Source of the DNA: Cytobacillus sp. S13-E01
Lineage (GTDB): Bacteria; Bacillota; Bacilli; Bacillales; Bacillaceae_L
NCBI RefSeq assembly: GCF_029193815.1
Contig: NZ_JARFVC010000028.1
Location: 1 to 51,991, forward strand
Direction: 5' to 3'
DNA length: 51,991 bases
The position numbers and the translations under genes were made by a program. Positions 44,291 through 51,991 of the stretch are shown piece after piece (within the stretch, counting starts at the first letter, position 1; each line of letters begins with the position of its first letter). The notes below the pieces were generated by a model. It was not told the DNA's origin. It saw only the letters and a program-made list of their open reading frames with translations, and did no database searches.

Positions 44291-44343
44291 ATAAAGGAAG
44301 CTTCCCTTAGTGGGGTTTTACTGCCCGTTAATCCGGGATAAAT
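44291..44343 (-). repeat. Family A repeat, short form
   Basis: ATAAAGGAAGCTTCCCTTAG, TGGGGTTTTACTGCCCGTTA, then ATCCGGGATAAA: the reverse complement of the short form. It ends just before the family B pair. The 44071-44290 stretch should hold the two-component operon promoter; nothing else was seen. Confidence 0.8.
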
Positions 44344-44345
44344 AT

Positions 44346-44508
44346 AAGAAAAGCGCAGGGCGCCCGCCTTTCGGCGACAAGCATAAGACGAGCCCTGACT
44401 GAAGGCGTTTTTTGCCTTCGGGAAGGGATTGGCTTATGACCTCGAGCCGATGGCGCCCGGAGCTAGACACTAAAACTAGGTTCAAATTTTTATACTTTCT
44501 TATCTTTC
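44346..44508 (+). repeat. Family B repeat with one module and tail A (first of a tandem pair)
   Basis: Head AAGAAAAGCGCAGGGCGCC, module GACAAGCATAAGACGAGCC ... GGATTGGCTTATGACCTC with a GAAGGC/GCCTTC stem, then GATGGCGCCCGGAGCTAGAC and tail A ending TCTTATCTTT. Confidence 0.85.
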
Positions 44509-44672
44509 AAGAAAAGCGAAAGGCGCGCCCGCCTATCGGCGACAAGCATAAGACAAGCCGGCTGGAAGGTTGTTCTTTACCTTCCGTGATTGGCTTATGA
44601 CCTCAGGTCCGATGGCGCCCGGAGCTAGACACTAAAACTAGGTTCAAATTTTTATACTTTCTTATCTTTTAA
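44509..44672 (+). repeat. Family B repeat with one module and tail A (second of a tandem pair)
   Basis: Starts where the first copy ends. Head AGAAAAGCGAAAGGCGCGCC, module with GGAAGGT/ACCTTCC stem, then GATGGCGCCCGGAGCTAGAC and tail A. The two copies are similar in length but differ in the module loop, so this is not a recent exact duplication. Confidence 0.85.
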
Positions 44673-44707
44673 AAAATCCAGTGGCTTTAATCGGCACTGG
44701 ATTTTTA
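44671..44707 (-). terminator. Terminator of the CcdA-like gene
   Basis: AAATCCAGTG pairs with CACTGGATTT; on the minus strand TTTTTT follows. Confidence 0.85.
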
Positions 44708-44709
44708 AA

Positions 44710-45441
44710 TTACAACCAATATGTTAATGTATCTATAATTCCGAGTACAATCATGATCCAACCTGCACTCTTCTGTACAATTGAACCTAACTTCCGACTT
44801 TTCTTTATAAAAATACTTCCTAATTCATAATACCAAATTAAAAAGATTGCCAAAATGAGTGGAATCGATGTACCAATAGCAAATATACTTGGAAGAACGG
44901 CGCCATATGGTGTTGATAATACAATCGGCATTAACGTAACGAAAAATAAAACAAACATTGTCGGACAGAAACCTAAAGAAAAACTAACTCCCAATAAAAA
45001 TGCGCCTAACTTTCCTTTTTTCACCAACCTATTCGGTACTTTACCTAATGTAAGTGTCCAGCTCATTTTAAAATAACCTGCCAAATAGATACCGATAATA
45101 ATAAGTATGGGTCCTAATGATTTACGAATCCAAGGAAATAGAAGAGTTAGATTAGATCGGAATTCCTGTCCTAGCTGCCAAACTAAAAATCCAAGTCCAG
45201 AAAAAACAACAATTTTCCCCAAGGTAAAGAATAGAACCTCTGTCCATGCAAGTCTTTTTTGAACAGAACTATTACCATAGATCGCTATAGCTCCTAGGTT
45301 TCCTGTAATTTGACATGGAGCTAAAGCACCCACAAGACCCAGTAGTAGAGCAGCAAGCAAAGGTAAACCTTCCAAACTATAAAATATGTTCATAAATGGT
45401 TTACTAAGTAAATTGCTAGCTTCAGACATAAATTGATACAT
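44710..45441 (-). CDS. CcdA/DsbD-like membrane thiol-disulfide transporter
   Basis: A 243-residue protein with six membrane segments. Conserved Cys-Pro pairs lie in the first (GLVGALAPCQITGN) and fourth (SLGFCPTMFVLF), as in CcdA and the transmembrane part of DsbD, which pass reducing power across the membrane. Related proteins are also annotated as sulfite exporter or UreH-like, so the substrate is uncertain. Single gene with its own terminator. The start may be four codons further in (second Met). Confidence 0.75.
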   Translation of the reverse strand: MYQFMSEASNLLSKPFMNIFYSLEGLPLLAALLLGLVGALAPCQITGNLGAIAIYGNSSVQKRLAWTEVLFFTLGKIVVFSGLGFLVWQLGQEFRSNLTLLFPWIRKSLGPILIIIGIYLAGYFKMSWTLTLGKVPNRLVKKGKLGAFLLGVSFSLGFCPTMFVLFFVTLMPIVLSTPYGAVLPSIFAIGTSIPLILAIFLIWYYELGSIFIKKSRKLGSIVQKSAGWIMIVLGIIDTLTYWL

Positions 45442-45500
45442 TCTATTTCATTCTCCCTACCTGCCGGTTACTTCTCCAGTCCAGTAACCCATGTATAAAT

Positions 45501-45555
45501 TTTATCCCGCATTAACGGGCAGTAAAACCCCCACTGAATGAACTTTCACTATTTA
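45501..45555 (+). repeat. Family A repeat, short form
   Basis: TTTATCCCGCATTAACGGGC, AGTAAAACCCCCACTGAATG, AACTTTCACTATTTA. This is the form without inserted hairpin, showing where the long copies carry theirs (between CAGTAA and AACCCCCACT). Confidence 0.8.
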
Positions 45556-45640
45556 TTCTAACAGATGAATGTAGAAATTGTGAAGTCCCGGTTAAGCACA
45601 CTAATTTAATATAGATATTTAATTGTAATTATAATTTTCG

Positions 45641-45668
45641 AACGTTTATTTATTTTTATCATAATGTA
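45641..45668 (+). promoter_or_regulatory. Putative SigK promoter of the coat gene
   Basis: CATAATGTA at 45660-45668 fits the SigK -10 consensus CATAnnnTA exactly, with AAC at 45641-45643 as -35 and 16 bases between. It lies about 40 bases before the coat gene start, consistent with mother-cell expression. Confidence 0.65.
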
Positions 45669-45708
45669 TGGGTAGAAAACCTATTTCTTTGAACAGGAGG
45701 AAACTAAA

Positions 45709-46227
45709 ATGGCGTTACCAGCAATCGATGTAGGCTTAATGGATGAACACCTGACCACACATGAAGGGATTATAAATAAGTTAAAGTATTATCATTCAAT
45801 CGTAAACCATCCAGATCTCAAACATATTATTAATCTACAAATAATCGTTATGCAAGATCATGTAAGAGTTATGCTTGGATTACTGGATCCTAATCGAAAT
45901 CAATGGATAACATTATCACCAATTGATCTTAGCGATGGGCATAACCAGCATATTGAAAAGGGAAATACATCGAATACATCACTCCATAAACCAATTGCCA
46001 TAGAGGCAAGATCAACGGCAAAATTCATGGCAAATAGTAACTTTACATCTGCTTTAATGATGAAAGATCCAAATGTTAAACATATCCATTTTGAAATGGC
46101 TATTCAACAAGCTACACTTGAAAGAAACTATAATGATTTTATAAAAAAAATGGGTTGGGAGCATCCCCCTAAAGTAACAAAAGAAACGCAGGTTTTTACA
46201 ATTCAAAAACATCAGCATTTACTCTAA
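45709..46227 (+). CDS. CotF-like spore coat protein
   Basis: A 172-residue protein with paired helical segments like CotF-type coat proteins: DEHLTTHEGIINKLKYYHSIVNHPDLKHIINLQIIVMQDHVRVMLGLL near the start and VKHIHFEMAIQQATLERNYNDFIKKMGWEHPP near the end. The middle is polar (NQHIEKGNTSNTS). AGGAGG lies before the ATG, and a SigK-like promoter supports expression in the sporulating mother cell. The stop codon is followed directly by a family B repeat. Coat location is inferred. Confidence 0.65.
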   Translation: MALPAIDVGLMDEHLTTHEGIINKLKYYHSIVNHPDLKHIINLQIIVMQDHVRVMLGLLDPNRNQWITLSPIDLSDGHNQHIEKGNTSNTSLHKPIAIEARSTAKFMANSNFTSALMMKDPNVKHIHFEMAIQQATLERNYNDFIKKMGWEHPPKVTKETQVFTIQKHQHLL

Positions 46228-46455
46228 AGAAAAGCGAAAGGCGCGCCCGCCTTTTTGGCGCGTCGATTAAAACACGCCACGTCCTTTGGCGAACATCGAC
46301 ATCAGCACATCCTGTGCAAGTCAAGCATAAGACGAGCCGTCTGGAAGGTAGTTCTTTAACCTTCCGGACGGATTGGCTTATGACCTCAGGTCCGATGGCC
46401 CCCGGAGCTAGACACTAAAACTAGGTACAAACTTTTATACTTTCTTATCTTTTAA
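46226..46455 (+). repeat. Family B repeat, long copy with two modules and tail A
   Basis: Same order as the copy at 36058: head, GCCACGTCC/GGCG block, GACGAGCC...GGATTGGC hairpin, GATGGCCCCCGGAGCTAGAC, tail A. It begins at the coat gene stop. The interval 46456-46732 shows nothing further. Confidence 0.85.
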
Positions 46456-46732
46456 AAAATGCACCAGACCCCAATACGTTAATACTTCAATCTACTGAGG
46501 GAAGGCACTTATTCATTTTGAGATTTTATAACAGAAGATAGATAGATGTAACACCCTCTCGAAAGATATTTAACCATCCGATATCATTTTTGTGAAAAAG
46601 GTCCCCGAGATTTCATCTACATTTACGAATAATAAAGTAACTCAAAAAGTTGTTTAAAGAATAATATTGTCATTACGATTTTAAAGCATAATAATGTCTA
46701 AGTGACATTTTTTTACTAAAAGTCACAATAAA

Positions 46733-46764
46733 AATAAAAAAACCACCAAATATGTATTTGGTGG
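46733..46764 (-). terminator. Terminator of ssrA, sharing the tmRNA 3' end
   Basis: CCACCAAATA pairs with TATTTGGTGG; on the minus strand TTTTTTTATTTTT follows. The upstream arm is the mature CCACCA end of tmRNA. Confidence 0.85.
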
Positions 46765-47121
46765 AGACGGTGGGAGTCGAACCCACGTCCAAAAGCATCG
46801 GCACTTAAGCTTCTACGAGTGTAGTCGATATATTAGTATTTCGCTAACCCCTCGGCCTATCGACAGGCTTTGAGAGCAGCTAGTCTGGTTGTTCTCTTCC
46901 TTTGTCCTCAGACGGTGAACTCCGGCGTAGCCCACTTAGAGTGAGTCCCTGATCCTACCACATGGGCGATGGAGGGAGGAACCGCTATAGACTGTTATTA
47001 AGCAGCTAAAGCGAAGTTGTTGTTTTCTTTGCCAGTTATAGGCGTTGACGTTTTAACGAGGCCGATCCCCTCGACTCGCAACCCAAGCTCGAACTACCCC
47101 TGTCGAATCCGTAGCGTCCCC
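46759..47121 (-). ncRNA. ssrA: Transfer-messenger RNA (tmRNA)
   Basis: A 363-base tmRNA: 5' GGGGACGCTACGGATTCGAC, 3' GACGTGGGTTCGACTCCCAC ending CCACCA, together forming the alanine tRNA-like part. The tag frame, on the minus strand from 47033 to 46995, reads GKENNNFALAA then two UAA stops; with the charged alanine the tag is AGKENNNFALAA, ending in the ALAA proteolysis signal. It rescues ribosomes stalled on broken mRNAs. smpB lies directly upstream, as in other bacilli. Confidence 0.97.
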
Positions 47122-47264
47122 ATATAAAAAGTAAATAGGGTGTTTCGGAGAAAGAGGATATCATCCTCAAGTGAATAACTCTTACTTGTTGCTATTCAAT
47201 TGTCCTCTCATGAGTTATTATAGCACATAATCCTTTGTTTTCAATTGTAAGTTTTTGTAAACCA

Positions 47265-47732
47265 CTATTCCTTCTGTCTATCACGGAATGCTCGTTCGAT
47301 ATCACGTTTAGCTTCTTTCTTTTTAAGATCATCACGTTTGTCATATTGTTTCTTACCTTTACCAAGACCAAGCAAAAGTTTTGCATAACCATTTTTTAAA
47401 TAGACCTTCAACGGAACTAATGTATAACCAGTCTCTTTTGTATAACCAATTAACTTACTGATTTCTTTCTTATGCAGTAATAGTTTTCGTGTACGTAATG
47501 GATCATGGTTAAAGCGGTTACCTTGTTCGTACGGACTGATGTGAAAATTATGAAGAAACACTTCGCCGTTTTGAACTCTCGCAAATGAATCTTTAAGATT
47601 CGCACGTCCAGCTCTAAGAGATTTAATCTCTGTTCCTTGGAGCACTATTCCAGTTTCATACGTATCTTCAATAAAGTAATCATGATTCGCTTTTTTATTT
47701 TGAGCAATGACCTTACCTGCACCCTTTGGCAT
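47265..47732 (-). CDS. smpB: SsrA-binding protein
   Basis: A 155-residue RNA-binding protein that delivers tmRNA to stalled ribosomes. Typical blocks: [47 protein letters not shown] and the basic helical tail [23 protein letters not shown]. It lies between rnr and ssrA, the usual order. Confidence 0.97.
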   Translation of the reverse strand: MPKGAGKVIAQNKKANHDYFIEDTYETGIVLQGTEIKSLRAGRANLKDSFARVQNGEVFLHNFHISPYEQGNRFNHDPLRTRKLLLHKKEISKLIGYTKETGYTLVPLKVYLKNGYAKLLLGLGKGKKQYDKRDDLKKKEAKRDIERAFRDRQKE

Positions 47733-47945
47733 CGCACTTCCCCCTTACAAACGGTACCTTTCATTTTAGCAAAAAAATCCGCTTAATTCAAATAATACAA
47801 CAAATTATTTATTCATTTATTTTCAACTAAACGGACTTCTGAATGATAATCATCATCATTCTCAAAACTCGAACGCAAAAAAGCACATATTTTCTTTAAT
47901 CTACTCTCCATTTTTCCCCTCGTGATATTTAACTAAAGAAACATA

Positions 47946-48018
47946 AAAAGGTAGCAACCTAAATAACCATTCAAACCCCTAAAGCTCTATTTACTTTAGG
48001 GGTTTTTTGTTACCTTTT
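47946..48018 (-). terminator. Nested hairpin after rnr
   Basis: AACCCCTAAAG pairs with CTTTAGGGGTT inside an outer AAAAGGTA-CAA / TTG-TACCTTTT stem; on the minus strand the outer arm ends in TTTTT. It separates rnr from smpB. Confidence 0.65.
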
Positions 48019-48020
48019 CT

Positions 48021-50357
48021 TTATTTTCTCTTCCGCTTTTTACTCTTATGTTTTGGAACATTCTCAAAGAACTTCTTATTCTTTTTCTTTGGTTTCTTCG
48101 TACCGCCATTCTTATCTTTAGGTGCGTCATCGGTTTTCTTTCTGCGACTTGGTCCTCTTTCAGCTTTAATAACACGAGGAGCTTCCTTCGATAATTTGCG
48201 GCGTGTTCCTTTCATTCCTACTACTTCAAAATCGATTGAGCGCTCGTCTTTATTTACATTCACAACGCGAACTGTAATTTCATCGCCAATTCTATAGATG
48301 TTACTTGTCCGTTCACCAATCATCGCTAAATTACGTTCGTCATATCGATAATAGTCATCTGTTAAGTAGCTAACATGGACTAAGCCTTCAATTGTATTTG
48401 GCAGCTCAACGAACATTCCAAAATTGGTTACGGAGCTAATGATACCATCATATTCTTCACCAATTTTATCAAGCATATATTCAGCTTTTTTCATGCTATC
48501 TGTTTCTCGTTCGGCTTCAACGGCACGACGTTCCATATTAGAAGAATGATCAGCAATGCCAGGTAATTTGTCATTCCATTTTGCCTGTGTGCTGCTATCA
48601 ATTTGGTTGTTAATTAAATATGTTCTAATTAGACGGTGGACAATTAAATCTGGGTAACGTCTAATTGGAGATGTAAAGTGCGTATAATAGTCAGTCGACA
48701 ACCCAAAATGCCCTAGACTTTCCGGGTCGTATTTTGCCTGTTTCATTGATCGTAGCATAATCGTTGATACAACCATTTCTTCAGGTTGACCTTGAACAGC
48801 TTCAACAATTTCCTGTAGGGCACGAGGATGAATCGAATTTCCTGTTCCTTTTACGATATAGCCAAAATTTGTAATGAATTCTAAGAACCTTCTTAGCTTT
48901 TCTTCATTTGGGTCTTCATGGATACGGTAAATGAACGGTACATTCATCCAATGGAAATGTTCAGCTACTGTTTCATTTGCTGCTAGCATAAATTCTTCAA
49001 TTAATTTTTCAGCGACAGAACGCTCACGAAGCACGATATCCGTTGGCTTGCCTTCTTCATCAACAAGTACCTTCGCTTCTTTAAAATCAAAGTCAATCGC
49101 ACCACGATTCATTCTTTTTCCACGAAGAATCTGCGCTAGTACCTCCATCTCTTCAAACATCGGTACTAAAGATTGATAACTTTTTCTAACTTCTTCATCT
49201 TTATCAACTAAAATCTTGTTTACTTCAGAATAAGTCATTCGTTCTGTTGTCTTAATCACACTTTGGAAGATTTCATGCTTAACGACTTGACCTTCAGCGT
49301 TTATTTCCATATCACAAGATAGGGTTAAACGATCAACTTTTGGATTTAAAGAACATATTCCATTTGATAATCTATGAGGAATCATTGGGATAACCCTATC
49401 TACTAAGTAAATACTTGTTGCTCTATCACTTGCTTCTTTATCTATTGGCGAGCCTTCAGTCACATAATGTGTAACATCAGCAATGTGAACGCCGAGTTTA
49501 TAATTTCCATTTTCAAGCTTAGTAACAGTGACAGCGTCGTCTAAATCCTTTGCATCTGCACCATCAATGGTTACGATCACTTGATCACGTAAGTCACGAC
49601 GGTTTTTTATCTCTGTTTCGTTAATCGTATCAGGTGTGCTGTTTGCTTGATCAAGTGCTTCCTTCGGGAACTCCTGAGGCAATCCATGCTTATGAATAAC
49701 TGAAATTATATCAACACCAGGATCATTTTTATGACCAAGTATTTGAATAACTTCACCTTCGGCACTCATTCGTCCTTCAGGGTACGTTGTTAGCTTAACA
49801 ACTACTTTATGGCCTTCTGCCGCACCATTTATAGCCTCTTTCGGGATAAAAATATCATTCACAATCTTTTTATCATCTGGAATAACAAACCCAAAGTTTT
49901 TACTTTCTGTATAGGTTCCAACAATTTCTTGGACACCGCGCTCAATAATCCGAACGATTGTTCCCTCTTTACGTGCACCAGAAGCTTCTGTATTAATACG
50001 TACGAGAACAATATCACCATGCATTGCGTTATTCATTTCTGGTGGTGGAACAAATACATCGTCCAGTGATTTATCCTCTGGAATAACAAACGCAAAGCCT
50101 TTGGCATGTCCTGTTAACTTGCCACGCAGGAGACTCATTTTTTCTGGGAGCCCATAACGGTTGCTTCGCGTTCTTACAACAAAACCTTTCTCTTCCATAA
50201 CGACAAGTGCTTTAACAAATTCTTTAAATTCTGAAGAGTCTTTAATGCCAAAAGCTTCTTCTAGCTCTTGGACGGTTAACGGCTTGTAAGCCTCCTCTTT
50301 CATAAAAGAAAGCAATTTATCGATATGCTGCTGGATATCTTGATCCATGCTCTTCAC
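48021..50357 (-). CDS. rnr: Ribonuclease R
   Basis: A 778-residue 3'-5' exoribonuclease able to digest structured RNA, including non-stop mRNAs released by the tmRNA system. Domains in order: N-terminal winged helix (about 10-70), two cold-shock domains, RNB catalytic domain with the acidic cluster in [17 protein letters not shown]1 domain (about 640-720, [20 protein letters not shown]) and a lysine-rich tail ([16 protein letters not shown]). Start supported by GGAGTGAAGAGC before the ATG. It is 11 bases from the esterase gene. Confidence 0.97.
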   Translation of the reverse strand: MKSMDQDIQQHIDKLLSFMKEEAYKPLTVQELEEAFGIKDSSEFKEFVKALVVMEEKGFVVRTRSNRYGLPEKMSLLRGKLTGHAKGFAFVIPEDKSLDDVFVPPPEMNNAMHGDIVLVRINTEASGARKEGTIVRIIERGVQEIVGTYTESKNFGFVIPDDKKIVNDIFIPKEAINGAAEGHKVVVKLTTYPEGRMSAEGEVIQILGHKNDPGVDIISVIHKHGLPQEFPKEALDQANSTPDTINETEIKNRRDLRDQVIVTIDGADAKDLDDAVTVTKLENGNYKLGVHIADVTHYVTEGSPIDKEASDRATSIYLVDRVIPMIPHRLSNGICSLNPKVDRLTLSCDMEINAEGQVVKHEIFQSVIKTTERMTYSEVNKILVDKDEEVRKSYQSLVPMFEEMEVLAQILRGKRMNRGAIDFDFKEAKVLVDEEGKPTDIVLRERSVAEKLIEEFMLAANETVAEHFHWMNVPFIYRIHEDPNEEKLRRFLEFITNFGYIVKGTGNSIHPRALQEIVEAVQGQPEEMVVSTIMLRSMKQAKYDPESLGHFGLSTDYYTHFTSPIRRYPDLIVHRLIRTYLINNQIDSSTQAKWNDKLPGIADHSSNMERRAVEAERETDSMKKAEYMLDKIGEEYDGIISSVTNFGMFVELPNTIEGLVHVSYLTDDYYRYDERNLAMIGERTSNIYRIGDEITVRVVNVNKDERSIDFEVVGMKGTRRKLSKEAPRVIKAERGPSRRKKTDDAPKDKNGGTKKPKKKNKKFFENVPKHKSKKRKRK

Positions 50358-50367
50358 TCCTTAATAC

Positions 50368-51108
50368 TTACCAATCTAATTTTTCTAAAAACTGATAGAC
50401 ATCTTCATGTAATTGCTCACGCTCTTTATCAAGTGTAATGACATGTCCTGATTCTTCGTACCACTTAATATATTTTTGATCAGTTTCTACTTCGTTATAA
50501 ATAATATTTGCACTATTTGTGTTAATCATGTTGTCGTTCCTTGCTTGTACAACAAACGTAGGTGAGTATATGTGATCCACATGATTTCGTACATCTGCGA
50601 TTAATTCTTGAAGCGCTTGAAGCGTGTTCATTGGAGTCTTTTTAAAACTTTCCATTTCTTCTTCAATAGCTTCTGATGTTTTACCTTCGTACTTTTTATA
50701 TTCCCGAGCATAATCAAGGATTCCTTTATACATCACTTCTTCGCTTTTAATGTACATTGGGGCACACATAGGTACAATTCCCTTTATAGGTACAGTGTAA
50801 CCCAATTTTAACGAAAATACCCCACCGAGCGATAAACCAGCCACAGCAATACTTTCATGCCCTTTATCTTTTAAAAATTGATACCCTTTTATAACGTCTT
50901 CCCACCAATCATCTGGACCTGTATGTACTAATTCCTCTGGTGGAACTCCGTGACCTTTATAATGTGGTGCATGACAGGTATACCCTTTTCCTTCAAGGTA
51001 GCGGCCAAGCATCCGTACATCTGCCGAATTCCCTGTAAATCCATGTAATAATAAAACAGCACGTTCTCCACCTTCAAATGTAAACGGCTTTGGTAAAACG
51101 ATTTTCAT
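50368..51108 (-). CDS. est: Carboxylesterase (Est/YvaK type)
   Basis: A 246-residue alpha/beta hydrolase. Nucleophile S93 in GLSLGG, acid D192 in QARNDNMI, His H222 in ESGHVITLD; the oxyanion stretch is LLHGFTGNS. It matches the Geobacillus Est30/B. subtilis YvaK type that hydrolyses short-chain esters. In bacilli it normally follows secG and precedes rnr; rnr is here, but secG is not seen upstream within the window. Confidence 0.93.
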   Translation of the reverse strand: MKIVLPKPFTFEGGERAVLLLHGFTGNSADVRMLGRYLEGKGYTCHAPHYKGHGVPPEELVHTGPDDWWEDVIKGYQFLKDKGHESIAVAGLSLGGVFSLKLGYTVPIKGIVPMCAPMYIKSEEVMYKGILDYAREYKKYEGKTSEAIEEEMESFKKTPMNTLQALQELIADVRNHVDHIYSPTFVVQARNDNMINTNSANIIYNEVETDQKYIKWYEESGHVITLDKEREQLHEDVYQFLEKLDW

Positions 51109-51309
51109 TTATTTGTAACCCCTTCTTTTATGATATAGTTTCATTTTTAACATAGGTATCAGAATGACGCAATTTCTAGGCATCTTTAACGTTTGAAAAA
51201 TTGGGTATATGCCGACATGTTTAAATAATCGTTTAGTTAAATCAAGCTTTTAAAATAGTTAGTATTAGTATGCGTAAAACTTCATTAAACAATAAAGAAA
51301 TCCACATTA

Positions 51310-51490
51310 ATAAAGAAAAGCGCAAGGCGCCCGCCTATCGGCGACAAGCATAAGACGAGCCGGCTGGAAGGTTGTTCTTTAACCTTCCGGACGGATTGGC
51401 TTATACCATAGAGCCGATGGCGCCTGGAGCTAGACGTAGATAGACAAAGACACGAAGTTATACACAACCTTACAATTTTATAAATTCCTC
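51310..51490 (+). repeat. Family B repeat with one module and tail B
   Basis: Head AAAGAAAAGCGCAAGGCGCC, module GACAAGCATAAGACGAGCC...GGATTGGCTTATACC with an AAGGTT/AACCTT stem, GATGGCGCCTGGAGCTAGAC, then tail B ending TTATAAATTCCTC. It is the only modular tail-B copy with the standard hairpin. The flanking 51109-51309 and 51491-51658 hold no gene. Confidence 0.85.
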
Positions 51491-51658
51491 ACTAGCGTTG
51501 CATAAAAAAATTATGAAAAAGTCAAGAGTGTAAAAAAGGTATATTTTTGAATATCATTCCAAAATATGACATAACAGAATATTCTGTATTTTTACTTTTA
51601 GGTTAATTGAGAAAAAAGGGTAAGGGGTCCTATTTGAAGGTAGTCCTTATCCATAATT

Positions 51659-51991
51659 TTACAAATAAACAGGGTCATATGTTAATTCATCTAAATGCTG
51701 AACATCTCCTTTTTCAAACTGTGCTAGGGTTTCAGTGAAAACCTGTTCATGGTTTAGTCGCCTTCGACCATCTGATGATCGATCAGGCCTTTCAAAAAGT
51801 GCTTTTACAAAATTGAAGAAGCATTTCGACCAATATTCACCTAAAAACTCAAGCATATCAAGGAGGGTTCCTTGATAACTTACTTTTTTCTTCATCAATA
51901 AAGTTAGACAAAAGGTGATCATAGCTATGTAAATTTGATTGTAAACGGCATTTGCGCTTTTTCCATAACATTTTTTAATGACCAAATGCTG
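51659..51991 (-). CDS. IS4-family transposase, C-terminal fragment cut by the window edge
   Basis: An open frame of 110 residues running in from the right edge (QHLVIKKCYGKSANAVYNQIYIAMITFCLTLLMKKK). This matches the C-terminal end of IS4-type DDE transposases, where the K/R-rich segment after the catalytic Glu is followed by NAVxxQIxIAxIT. The DDE residues would lie outside the window. The last part is DRSSDGRRRLNHEQVF. It may be intact beyond the edge. Element end not located; GGTAAGG/CCTTATCC is inverted near 51620-51653. Confidence 0.75.
   Translation of the reverse strand, partial: QHLVIKKCYGKSANAVYNQIYIAMITFCLTLLMKKKVSYQGTLLDMLEFLGEYWSKCFFNFVKALFERPDRSSDGRRRLNHEQVFTETLAQFEKGDVQHLDELTYDPVYL

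Noticed and set aside
44412-44600. 62-residue plus-strand ORF
   Set aside because: Runs across the junction of two family B repeats; chance frame.
47192-47392. 66-residue minus-strand ORF
   Set aside because: Shadow frame over the end of smpB and the spacer to ssrA.
51285-51467. 60-residue minus-strand ORF
   Set aside because: Formed by the family B repeat palindromes.
1-51991. Prophage, defence island or biosynthetic cluster
   Set aside because: No phage structural, integrase, restriction or NRPS/PKS genes were seen; accessory DNA is limited to IS fragments and dispersed repeats.

Overview
The window reads as chromosome of a low-GC, endospore-forming Bacillaceae. It carries a GerA-type germination operon, several spore coat genes and a YjcZ-type spore peptide, a Qox quinol oxidase, and the est-rnr-smpB-ssrA block. 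Gene order fadM / coat protein / yusU / yusV recalls the B. subtilis yus region. There is no prophage, plasmid or rRNA. The genus cannot be fixed from the sequence alone.

Layout. 0-1 kb: an IS200/IS605 element cut by the left edge. 1-8.6 kb: proline dehydrogenase, two coat genes, then an iron-siderophore uptake locus (DUF2573, FhuF-like reductase, ATPase, two permeases, divergent binding lipoprotein) with Fur boxes. 9-16.3 kb: Gfo/Idh oxidoreductase, cold-shock protein, SDR plus M50 peptidase, gerA-B-C operon, YndM-like protein. 16.5-21.5 kb: subtilisin-like protease and a three-gene membrane glycosylation cassette. 21.7-25.5 kb: qoxABCD. 26-31.4 kb: single genes (DUF302, YjcZ peptide, CopZ, aldo/keto reductase, LCP protein, Tag glycosylase, LLM monooxygenase). 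31.8-35.3 kb: Fur-controlled ferric ABC transporter. 35.4-35.9 kb: 51-bp tandem array. 36.3-39.9 kb: MarR/MMPL operon. 40-45.4 kb: Uma2 relic, uppP, two-component system with a siroheme-type reductase, CcdA-like protein. 45.7-51.1 kb: coat gene, tmRNA, smpB, rnr, est. The right edge holds an IS4-type transposase fragment.

The least explained content lies between the genes. Two dispersed palindromic repeat families are spread through the window. Family A has about six copies and folds into mutually exclusive GC-rich hairpins. Family B has eleven cores, two alternative tails, and extra hairpin modules nested at one point in a GGCGCC core; two modules also occur alone. Several copies of both families begin at, or within a few bases of, the stop codon of a gene. 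With the 51-bp array these are the best candidates for something undescribed.

Functional links: two separate Fur-boxed iron importers; a lipid-linked sugar transfer cassette; germination and coat genes; ribosome rescue (tmRNA, SmpB) with RNase R. All calls come from reading the sequence and recalled family knowledge; no database search was run.
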